Positions 1 to 6,443 of a stretch of 22,166 nucleotides of DNA are shown here, one piece after another. Source of the DNA: Holophagales bacterium UBA5704 (GTDB taxonomy: Bacteria > Acidobacteriota > Thermoanaerobaculia > Multivoradales > UBA5704). Numbering within the stretch: position 1 is the stretch's first letter; the number at the start of each line of letters is the position of its first letter. The notes under the pieces were generated by a model. It worked only from the letters and a program-made list of their open reading frames with translations, did no database searches and was not told where the DNA came from. Where the stretch lies: positions 627-22,792 of the forward strand of contig DIHE01000088.1 in assembly GCA_002420005.1 (NCBI GenBank), in the 5' to 3' direction. The translations under genes were made by a program, and so were the position numbers.

Positions 1-2
1 TG

Positions 3-1151
3 ATCCACCGCGACGTCAAGCCGGCGAACCTGATGCTCACCGGCGACGGGGTGGTCAAGATCCTCGACTTCGGGATCGCCAAGCTCGCCGGCGAGGTGGG
101 GCTCACCCGCGTCGGCGCGGTGCTCGGAACGCCGGGTTTCATGTCTCCCGAGCAGGTGCGCGGCGGCGAGGCCGACCCGCGCACCGATGTGTGGGCGCTC
201 GGGGTTGTGCTCTACCAGATGCTGGCGGGTCGGCATCCGTTCCCCGGAGAGCATGGATCCGTGGTTTTCGACGCGATCCTCCACCGGGAACCGGAGCCGG
301 TGACCGCCAGCCGGCCGGAGGTCCGGCCGGAGCTGGCGGCGATCGTCCATCGGCTGCTGGCCAAAGATCCCGGCGGTCGGTACGCTTCGGCCGGGGAGGT
401 GGCCGTCGCCTTGCTCGCGGGGCCGCGGCCTGCGGCGGCCCAGGAGCCTCAGCGGCGGCCGCGTCCTGCCTGGAACCCGGCCGTCCTCTGGGGGGGCTCT
501 CTCTGCACCGCCGGCTTCCTCCTGTTTGCCGCCGCCCGGCAGCTCGCACCCGGAGCGGCCGTGACTCCGCAGGCGGCCCCGATCTATTCCCGCCTTACCG
601 AGCAGGAGGGGAGCGAGCTTGATCCCAGCCTGTCCCCGGATGGCAGCTATTTCGTCTACGCCAAGGTGGACCAGGGAGATCTCGATCTCCTGCTCCAGCG
701 TACCGGGGGAAGCCGGCCGATCAACCTGACCGCCGATTCCGCGGTGGACGACAGCCAGCCCGCCTTCTCGCCCGATGGCTCTCACATCGCCTTCCGCTCG
801 GAACGGGAGGGAGGAGGCCTCTTCCTGATGGGGGCGACCGGGGAATCCGTCCGCCGGCTGACGACGGGGGGCTTCAACCCCGCCTGGTCGCCGAGTGGTC
901 GCGAAATCGCCTTTGCCACGCAGCCGGTGCGAGATCCCGCCGGCAGGGGGGCCAGGAGTCAGATCTGGGTCCTCGACGTCGCGAGCGGGCGGGGCCAGAC
1001 GGACTGCCGGGTGTCAGCTTCCGAACCGGGCACCTGCACCGACCCATGCCAGTCCAAAGGAGATTGCCTCCGGCCCGAAGCTCCTCCGGCCCTGGGTGTC
1101 CTGCGCCACCAGCTCCGTGCAGCGCTCTCTGCGCCAGCCGGCGCACTCTGA
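3..1151 (+). CDS. Receptor-like Ser/Thr protein kinase with PD40 propeller start, 5'-partial and 3'-truncated
   Basis: The frame is open from the left edge and begins inside the catalytic loop (HRDVKPAN, DFG shortly after), so the N-lobe lies outside the window. The rest of the kinase C-lobe is intact, with APE-like SPEQ and DVWALGVVLYQML. A Pro/Arg linker, one membrane segment (around 480-560) and the first PD40/TolB-like blades (DPSLSPDGSYFVYA, QPAFSPDGSHIAFRSE) follow. It aligns closely with the second half of the next gene. That similarity stops after SQIWVLDVASG (about position 990); the last ~50 residues are a Cys/Pro/Ala-rich tail unlike a propeller, while the paralogue continues for some 400 more residues. 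Family role: membrane-anchored kinase with an extracytoplasmic sensor or ligand domain. Inference: the truncation or a frameshift has removed most of the sensor, so it may be decaying. Kinase assignment is sure; functionality is not. Confidence 0.8.
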   Translation: MHRDVKPANLMLTGDGVVKILDFGIAKLAGEVGLTRVGAVLGTPGFMSPEQVRGGEADPRTDVWALGVVLYQMLAGRHPFPGEHGSVVFDAILHREPEPVTASRPEVRPELAAIVHRLLAKDPGGRYASAGEVAVALLAGPRPAAAQEPQRRPRPAWNPAVLWGGSLCTAGFLLFAAARQLAPGAAVTPQAAPIYSRLTEQEGSELDPSLSPDGSYFVYAKVDQGDLDLLLQRTGGSRPINLTADSAVDDSQPAFSPDGSHIAFRSEREGGGLFLMGATGESVRRLTTGGFNPAWSPSGREIAFATQPVRDPAGRGARSQIWVLDVASGRGQTDCRVSASEPGTCTDPCQSKGDCLRPEAPPALGVLRHQLRAALSAPAGAL

Positions 1152-1176
1152 GGCTCTGCGGGCAGGGCGGCCGGGA

Positions 1177-1182
1177 TATACT
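1177..1182 (+). promoter_or_regulatory. Candidate -10 element (TATACT) upstream of the tandem kinase gene
   Basis: TATACT lies in the 123-base gap between the two kinase genes, about 90 bases ahead of the second start. It is AT-rich in a very GC-rich setting. No good -35 hexamer is visible 16-18 bases upstream, so this is only a candidate. Confidence 0.3.
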
Positions 1183-1274
1183 CCGGCCATTGTGAGGCGC
1201 TTGACCTTCGGCCCCGGCGGCTTCGCCCCTCCCGCCGGGCCACCACCGACCCCAGCGTCCAGGGGACTCACCGG

Positions 1275-4200
1275 TTGATCGGCAGCTCCATCTCCCACTA
1301 CGAGGTCCTCGCGCGGCTCGGTGCCGGAGCGCGCGGCTCGGTGTACCGGGCGCGCGACCTGGATCTCGAGCGCACCGTGGCCTTGCGCGTCCTGCCGGGC
1401 GAGCTCCTGGCGGCGGGAGTGCGCGAGCGGGTCGCCCGGGATCTCGCCGTGGTCGGCACCCTCGATCATCCCCAGGTCTGCCCGGTGTGGGACGTCGAGG
1501 AGACGGACGACGGCGGCCTGCTCGTCGCGATGGCCCTCTGCGAGGGCGAGACCCTTCTGGACCGCCTCGCCCGGGCGCCGCTGCGCGCCGCGACGGTGGC
1601 CGACCTGGGCCTCCAGATCGCCGGCGGCCTCGCCCGCGCCCACGCGGCCGGCATCGCCCATGGCCGTCTGCACGCCGGCAACGTGCTGCTCACCCCGGAT
1701 GGCCAGGCCAGGATCCTCGATCTGGGTCTGGCCGGTCTCGGCCCGGGGGAGCCGGCGGCCGATGCAGGAAAGGAGGACCTCGAAGCGCTGGGGGCCCTCC
1801 TCGACCTGATGCTTCCTGCGGATGCGCCGGCCGAGCTGCGCGGCCTCGTGGCCCGCGCCCTCTCCGGCGCGTTTCTCGGTGCCGAAGAGCTCCGGCAGGC
1901 GTTGCGCACCTTGCGCAGCTCGGGCACCCGGCCGACCCTGGCTTCTCACGGGGACGATCCACCGACCGTGCGCCAGGTGCCGACTTCCGCCTTCCTCGGC
2001 GGACCCCGGCTGCCGCGCGAGGTGGGACCGTACCGCCTGGGCGAGCAGCTCGGCGGTGGCGGCATGGGAATCATCTACAAGGCGGAGGACGTCCGGCTCG
2101 GCCGCACCGTGGCGCTCAAGTTCCTCCCTCCGGAGCTGACCCGCGACCCGGTGGCCAAGGCGCGCTTCTCGCAGGAGGCGCGGGCGGCCTCGGCCCTGGA
2201 CCACCCGAACATCTGCACCATCTACGACGTCGGAGAGACGCCCGACGCGGCGCTCTTCCTCTCCATGCCGTGCTACCAGGGCGAGACGCTGCGCGACCGC
2301 CTGGAGCACGGGCCGATGTCCCTGCTCCAGGCGGCCGACGTCGCGCGGCAGGTGGCGCTGGGCCTGGCCAAGGCGCACCACCAGGGGATCGTCCATCGCG
2401 ACATCAAGCCGGGAAACCTGATGATCACCACCGACGGGGTGGTGAAGATCCTCGATTTCGGCATCGCCAAGCTGGCCGGCGCGGTGGCGATCACCCGCAC
2501 GGGCGTCGCGGTGGGCACACCGGCCTATATGGCGCCGGAGCAGATCCGCGGCGACGAGGTCGACGAGCGCTCGGACCTCTGGTCCCTCGGCGTCGTGCTT
2601 TTCGAGATGCTCACCGGCCGCCGCCCGTTCCCGGATGAGAACGATGTCCTGGCCTTCCACGCCATCCTGTTCCAGGAGCCGGCGTCGCTGACCGCGCTGC
2701 GCCCGGACGTCACCCCCGAGCTGGCCGATCTGGTCTCCCGTCTGTTGCGCAAGGCACCGGAGGAGCGGATGGCGACGGCCGAAGACGTGCTGGAGTTGCT
2801 CGTGCCGATGACCGGCACCACCGGTCTCGCCGCCTTGCACTCGGTGCGCTCGATCCCGCAGCTGCCGGTCGCACCGATCGCTCCCGCCGCGCCGCCGCGC
2901 CCCACCTGGAAGCTGCCGGTGGCGCTCGCCGCGTTGACCGTCGGCCTGATCGTCGCCGGTCTTCTGGCCTGGCGTGGCGGGCGGGGCGCGGCCGACGCCG
3001 TGCCCCCGTTCACCAAGAGCCGGCTGACCGAGCAGGGAGGGGTCGAGAGGTCGCCCAGCCTCGCGGCGGTGGGCGATCTCTTCGTTTATGCCAGCGAGGC
3101 GGACGGCGATTGGGACATCTACCTGCAGCGCCCCGGCGGCGATCCGTTCAACTTGACCAACCTGACCGAGACCTCGCCGGTCGACGATACGCAGCCGGCC
3201 TATTCGCCCGACGGCATGCAGATCGCCTTCCGCTCCGAGCGCGACGGCGGCGGCCTTTTCCTGATGGGGAGCACCGGCGAATCGCCGCGCCGGCTCGCCG
3301 ACTTCGGCTACAACCCGGTGTGGACGGCCGACGGCAAGACGATCCTCTGCGCCACCGATCCGGTGGAAGACCCGCGCATCCGCGCCGGCCGCAGCCAGAT
3401 CTGGCGCATCGACCTCGCCACCCGGAAACGGACCCTCCTCGTGCCCGAAGACGCGGCACAGCCGAGCCTCTCGCCCGGAGGAAAGCGGATCGCCTACTGG
3501 GGGGTCGAGGCCGGCAGCTCCCGCCGGGTGGTGTGGACCATCCCGGTCGGCGGCGGCCCGCCGGTGGAGGTGACCTCCGACGCCGCGCTCAACTGGAATC
3601 CGGTGTGGTCTCCCGACGGGAAGTATCTCTACTATGCCGGGGACCGCGAGGGGAGCATGGACCTGTGGCGGGTGCCGATCGACGAAGAGACCGGCAAGGT
3701 CCTGGGAGAGGCCGTCCCTTTGCGGGTGCCTGCCTCCTGGGCCGGCCCCATGGCGGTCTCGGCCGACGGCCGACGCATCGTTTACGCCACCTTGGAGGAG
3801 AAGACGAACCTGGTCCAGGCGGCGTTCGATCCCGCCGGTCTGCGGGCGTTCGGCGATCTGGTGCCGGTCACCCAGGGGGCGCGCTTCGTCTCGGCGGCGC
3901 GGGTCTCCCCGGATGGGCAATGGGTCGCCTTCCGCAGCACCCGCCCGCAGGAGGACCTGTTCCTGGTCCGGCCCGACGGCGGCGGCCTGCGCCAGCTCAC
4001 CAACGACGCGGCGCGCGACCGTGGGCCGGTGTGGCTGCCCGACGGCCGCATCCTGTTCTTCTCCGACCGTTCCGGCCGCTACGAGGCGTGGACCATCCAT
4101 GCCGACGGCAGCGGTCTGGAGGCTCTCACCGCGACCCGCGGCGAGCCGATCTACTCGCCCCTCGCCGCCCCGGACGGCCGCCGGTTGGTCCTCTCCATCG

Positions 4201-4634
4201 GATTCACCGGCCTCGGCCTGATCGACCTCACCCGGCCGTTGGCCGAGCGGGTTCCGGCGCCGCTGCCCCGCTTCGCCGAGGGCTCGTTCTTTCCCAGCTC
4301 CTGGTCGCACGACGGCGGGCGGCTCGCCGGCACCGACACCCAGGGGCGGATCGTCGTCTTCACCTTCGCCACCGGCCGCTACGAAGTCTTTCCGGCCCTC
4401 GGTTTCGAGCCGGTGTGGATGCGCGACGGACGGACCCTCCTGTTCCGCCGCGACCGCAAGGGGATCTTCGCCCTCGACCTGGCCACCCGCCGGACCCGCG
4501 AGGTGCTCATCCCCCCGGTGGGCTCGACGTTCAGCGCCTTCGACCTGACACCGGATCAGCGCCACCTGATTCTTGCGCACGAGACGCGCGAAGGTGACCT
4601 GTGGATGCTCACTATGCAGGCAGATTCCCGGTGA
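1275..4634 (+). CDS. Ser/Thr protein kinase with tandem pseudokinase-kinase domains, TM segment and PD40 propeller
   Basis: Predicted 1119 residues from a TTG start preceded by AGGGGA at 8 bases. Residues ~1-215 form a kinase fold without key residues: the VAIK Lys is Arg38 (VALR), the HRD loop reads HGRLHAGN with Arg131 in place of the catalytic Asp, and DFG is DLG (149-151). A complete kinase follows at ~252-510: glycine-rich loop LGGGGMG (259-265), Lys282 in VALKFLP, HRDIKPGN with Asp376, and DFG at 394-396. A Pro-rich linker leads to a membrane helix (~547-567). The remaining ~540 residues carry repeated PD40/TolB-like blades (YSPDGMQIAFRSE, WSPDGKYLYYAGD, VSPDGQWVAFRST). Known for the family: cytoplasmic kinase, external beta-propeller sensor. 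Inference: the pseudokinase regulates the adjoining active kinase. It lies directly upstream of the RiPP cluster on the same strand, but no link is shown. It is a paralogue of the truncated gene before it. Confidence 0.9.
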   Translation: MIGSSISHYEVLARLGAGARGSVYRARDLDLERTVALRVLPGELLAAGVRERVARDLAVVGTLDHPQVCPVWDVEETDDGGLLVAMALCEGETLLDRLARAPLRAATVADLGLQIAGGLARAHAAGIAHGRLHAGNVLLTPDGQARILDLGLAGLGPGEPAADAGKEDLEALGALLDLMLPADAPAELRGLVARALSGAFLGAEELRQALRTLRSSGTRPTLASHGDDPPTVRQVPTSAFLGGPRLPREVGPYRLGEQLGGGGMGIIYKAEDVRLGRTVALKFLPPELTRDPVAKARFSQEARAASALDHPNICTIYDVGETPDAALFLSMPCYQGETLRDRLEHGPMSLLQAADVARQVALGLAKAHHQGIVHRDIKPGNLMITTDGVVKILDFGIAKLAGAVAITRTGVAVGTPAYMAPEQIRGDEVDERSDLWSLGVVLFEMLTGRRPFPDENDVLAFHAILFQEPASLTALRPDVTPELADLVSRLLRKAPEERMATAEDVLELLVPMTGTTGLAALHSVRSIPQLPVAPIAPAAPPRPTWKLPVALAALTVGLIVAGLLAWRGGRGAADAVPPFTKSRLTEQGGVERSPSLAAVGDLFVYASEADGDWDIYLQRPGGDPFNLTNLTETSPVDDTQPAYSPDGMQIAFRSERDGGGLFLMGSTGESPRRLADFGYNPVWTADGKTILCATDPVEDPRIRAGRSQIWRIDLATRKRTLLVPEDAAQPSLSPGGKRIAYWGVEAGSSRRVVWTIPVGGGPPVEVTSDAALNWNPVWSPDGKYLYYAGDREGSMDLWRVPIDEETGKVLGEAVPLRVPASWAGPMAVSADGRRIVYATLEEKTNLVQAAFDPAGLRAFGDLVPVTQGARFVSAARVSPDGQWVAFRSTRPQEDLFLVRPDGGGLRQLTNDAARDRGPVWLPDGRILFFSDRSGRYEAWTIHADGSGLEALTATRGEPIYSPLAAPDGRRLVLSIGFTGLGLIDLTRPLAERVPAPLPRFAEGSFFPSSWSHDGGRLAGTDTQGRIVVFTFATGRYEVFPALGFEPVWMRDGRTLLFRRDRKGIFALDLATRRTREVLIPPVGSTFSAFDLTPDQRHLILAHETREGDLWMLTMQADSR

Positions 4635-4737
4635 GATAGACTGTGCTTTGCACGGATCAAGCGACTTCGATCGAGAATCTTCAACCGCGGCCGGCCCGCC
4701 TTGCGGGATTCGTGAGGCTGGAGCCAGGGAGGTGCCT

Positions 4738-4977
4738 GTGAGCTTCGACACGCGAGACCTGACCGTCCACCTGATGCCCGGAATCGAGGGACAACCCCTC
4801 CTCGCCTGCAACGTGTGCAATTCGACCCCCGGTGGTGCTCCCAAGCCGGCCTGTCCTCCACCTTCGAAGTGCCAGGCCTCCGCCAAGCCGCCGAAGGGCC
4901 GCGAGCCGGAGGTGCACGCCTTGCACCTCGCCGCCCTGCGCGGGCAAATGCGGGAGACCCTGCGCCACCAGGTGTAG
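4738..4977 (+). CDS. Putative RiPP (lanthipeptide-like) precursor peptide 1
   Basis: 79 residues from GTG 4738, chosen because AGGGAGG sits 5 bases upstream and because the product then starts MSF like the next peptide. The N-terminal part (RDLTVHLMPG, 6-15) could form a beta-strand of the kind RRE domains bind. The middle holds four Cys (24, 27, 39, 45) with Ser/Thr at 29, 30, 43 and 48 in a Pro/Gly/Lys-rich stretch (CNVCNSTPGG, ACPPPSKCQAS). The C-terminus (ALRGQMRETLR, 66-76) is a likely amphipathic helix shared with precursor 2. It shares R-[DE]-L-x3-L-x-PG, CxxC, two hydroxyl residues then Pro, and LRxQMRxxLR with that peptide. It lies just upstream of lanthipeptide-type enzymes, so I infer a modification substrate. 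Leader, core and cleavage site are not defined. A small Cys-rich metal-binding protein is the alternative. Confidence 0.7.
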   Translation: MSFDTRDLTVHLMPGIEGQPLLACNVCNSTPGGAPKPACPPPSKCQASAKPPKGREPEVHALHLAALRGQMRETLRHQV

Positions 4978-4997
4978 ACTTTCGCCGGCTGAATCTT

Positions 4998-5050
4998 CCG
5001 TGGCCTGTCGCCACGGTCGGAATGTCGGGGAGCCTTCGCTCCCAAGGAGG
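4998..5050 (+). promoter_or_regulatory. Two intergenic hairpins and strong SD between the precursor genes
   Basis: CCGTGGC (4998-5004) and GCCACGG (5010-5016) form a perfect 7-bp stem with a 5-base loop. GGGAGC (5028-5033) and GCTCCC (5038-5043) form a 6-bp stem with a CTTC loop. The second abuts the AAGGAGG SD (5044-5050) of precursor 2. There is no T-tract, so neither is a canonical intrinsic terminator. They could stabilise or process the mRNA or tune the ratio of the two peptides; that is inference. Confidence 0.4.
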
Positions 5051-5056
5051 ATGTTC

Positions 5057-5230
5057 ATGAGCTTTGTTGCGCGTGAGCTGGTTCTGGATCTGGTGCCCGG
5101 CGGGCCGGCGCTCATCGGAGAAACCAAGTGCAGTCTGTGCCAGACCACTCCCCCCTGGGTGGCGCAGGGAGACGGTGAGGCCCTGGCCCGCCTGCGTGCC
5201 CAGATGCGGCTCTCCTTGCGGAGGGATTGA
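5057..5230 (+). CDS. Putative RiPP (lanthipeptide-like) precursor peptide 2
   Basis: 57 residues. ATG 5057 is preferred over the in-frame ATG 5051 because AAGGAGG ends at 5050, leaving 6 bases. The order is a beta-strand-like N-terminus (RELVLDLVPG, 6-15), a compact core-like segment ETKCSLCQTTPP (22-33) and a Gly/Ala/Arg helix ending LRAQMRLSLRRD (46-57). Cys25 and Cys28 each have a hydroxyl residue two positions before them (Thr23, Ser26), a spacing that would allow small thioether rings; Thr30 and Thr31 follow. The R-[DE]-L...PG, CxxC-x-[ST]T-P and LRxQMRxxLR pattern is shared with precursor 1 while the intervening length varies. The stop is 12 bases before the lyase-like gene, so it is probably cotranscribed with the enzymes. 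The substrate role is inferred from context; the sequence family is unknown to me. Confidence 0.7.
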   Translation: MSFVARELVLDLVPGGPALIGETKCSLCQTTPPWVAQGDGEALARLRAQMRLSLRRD

Positions 5231-5242
5231 GGACGGAGCCCG

Positions 5243-6436
5243 GTGACGTCCTTCGGCCCCGAGCTCTTGCGGTACGTTTTCCGCGCGGGCTCCGCCTACG
5301 ATCTGGTGTTGTATGACCGCCTTTCCGAGGAAGAGCGCCGGGCGTTGGCCGAGGTCGCCCGGGAACCCGGCTTCTATGGGGTTCTCCGGCCGCGCGGGGA
5401 GCCCGGGCGCGGGCTCAAATCCGCCGACCACGACACGGCGCTCCTCCTGCTTACGCTGCGCGAGCCCGGCCCTCTGCCGGCCTATGCCCTCGCCCGGCTC
5501 GGCGAAGGCGCCGAGCGCACCATCGCCCGTTTCGTGGCCGACGGGGTCCTGGAGATCGAGCACGACGGTGCCTTCGTATCCGGCCCGGCGGCCCTCGCCC
5601 TGTTCACCCGCCAGGACACCGCCACCGGGAGCGACGGGCGGGTCGCCGCCCTCTCGCGGGCGGCTCTGCTCTACGCCCAGGCGTTTCCGGGCGAGGATCC
5701 GCACCGTCTGGCCCTGCGCCTTTACGCCTACAACCGGCTTCCGTTGACCCCTTCCTGGCGCCGCCTGCTGCCGGACACCGCCGCGGTCGAGCACCACCTG
5801 GGCTTGGCGCCGGGCGGGGTGCATCGCAAGGCGCTGGACCGCGCCTGGCGCCGCCTGGCGGATCGCGAGGGCTGGATCTCCTGGGCCTCGCGCGCGGTGG
5901 CGGGAGATGAAGGGAACGCCGACGCGCCGACCTGGAAGCTCTATGTCAGCCCGCGGCCGGAGAGCCTGGTCGCATCGGAGGCAGCGGTGGTCGGCGACGT
6001 TCTCGCCGCCCTGACCGCGGCGCGCGCGCGGCAATTCAAGATCGGACGGGACGCCGGCAATCTTCTGCGCGCCGACAAGATCGTCGCCTACTTCCCGAGC
6101 TTCGAGCGTCTCGCCGCGGCGGCGGACGCGGTGGTGGAGCGCCTCGCCGGTGTGCCGGCCCAGGGTGTCCCGTTCACCTCGGAGATCGGTGGCGTCGGCC
6201 TCCTCTCCTGGGGCATGGATCCGCCGCGCGCGGAGCGTGCCTGGAGCCTGGGGGAGAGCTGGCGCGCCTGGCTCGCCCAGCGCCTCGCCCGCGACCTCCT
6301 CGCCGCCCGGCACGCCGCCGCCTCGGCCACCGGGGCGCCGATCGAGCCTTGGCGCTTCGCCCTCGACCGCCTGCGGCTGGAAGGGATCGATCCCGCCACC
6401 TGGACCCCCGGCGCGCTCCTCTGGCGGGAGAGCTGA
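5243..6436 (+). CDS. HopA1-like putative phospho-Ser/Thr lyase (lanthipeptide dehydration partner)
   Basis: 397 residues from GTG 5243, with a GGAG-type SD just upstream and a 12-base gap after precursor 2. The C-terminal ~170 residues resemble T3SS-effector HopA1-family proteins: a strand TWKLYVSPRPE (~230-240), then FKIGRDAGNLLRADKIVAYF (265-284), a helix, PFTSEIGGVGLLSWGMDP, and a SLGESWRAWLAQRLARDLL helix, ending near PWRFALDRLRLEGID. HopA1-family proteins (LxmY type) occur with class V lanthipeptide kinases, where they are thought to eliminate phosphate from phospho-Ser/Thr to give Dha/Dhb. The N-terminal half (1-220) is helical and unrecognised. Position between the precursors and a kinase-cyclase that lacks its own lyase domain supports this role. 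The assignment is by remembered pattern, so an unrelated RiPP accessory protein remains possible. Confidence 0.6.
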   Translation: MTSFGPELLRYVFRAGSAYDLVLYDRLSEEERRALAEVAREPGFYGVLRPRGEPGRGLKSADHDTALLLLTLREPGPLPAYALARLGEGAERTIARFVADGVLEIEHDGAFVSGPAALALFTRQDTATGSDGRVAALSRAALLYAQAFPGEDPHRLALRLYAYNRLPLTPSWRRLLPDTAAVEHHLGLAPGGVHRKALDRAWRRLADREGWISWASRAVAGDEGNADAPTWKLYVSPRPESLVASEAAVVGDVLAALTAARARQFKIGRDAGNLLRADKIVAYFPSFERLAAAADAVVERLAGVPAQGVPFTSEIGGVGLLSWGMDPPRAERAWSLGESWRAWLAQRLARDLLAARHAAASATGAPIEPWRFALDRLRLEGIDPATWTPGALLWRES

Positions 6437-6443
6437 ATTCCCA

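Noticed and set aside
4998..5016. Intrinsic terminator between the precursors
   Set aside because: The 7-bp stem is not followed by a T-tract, and downstream genes are closely spaced on the same strand.
1014..5045. 1343-codon open frame on the minus strand
   Set aside because: It is antisense to the kinase and the precursors, is a composition effect of GC-rich third positions, and its product (Gly/Arg/His/Asp-rich) matches no fold; the plus strand holds clear domains.
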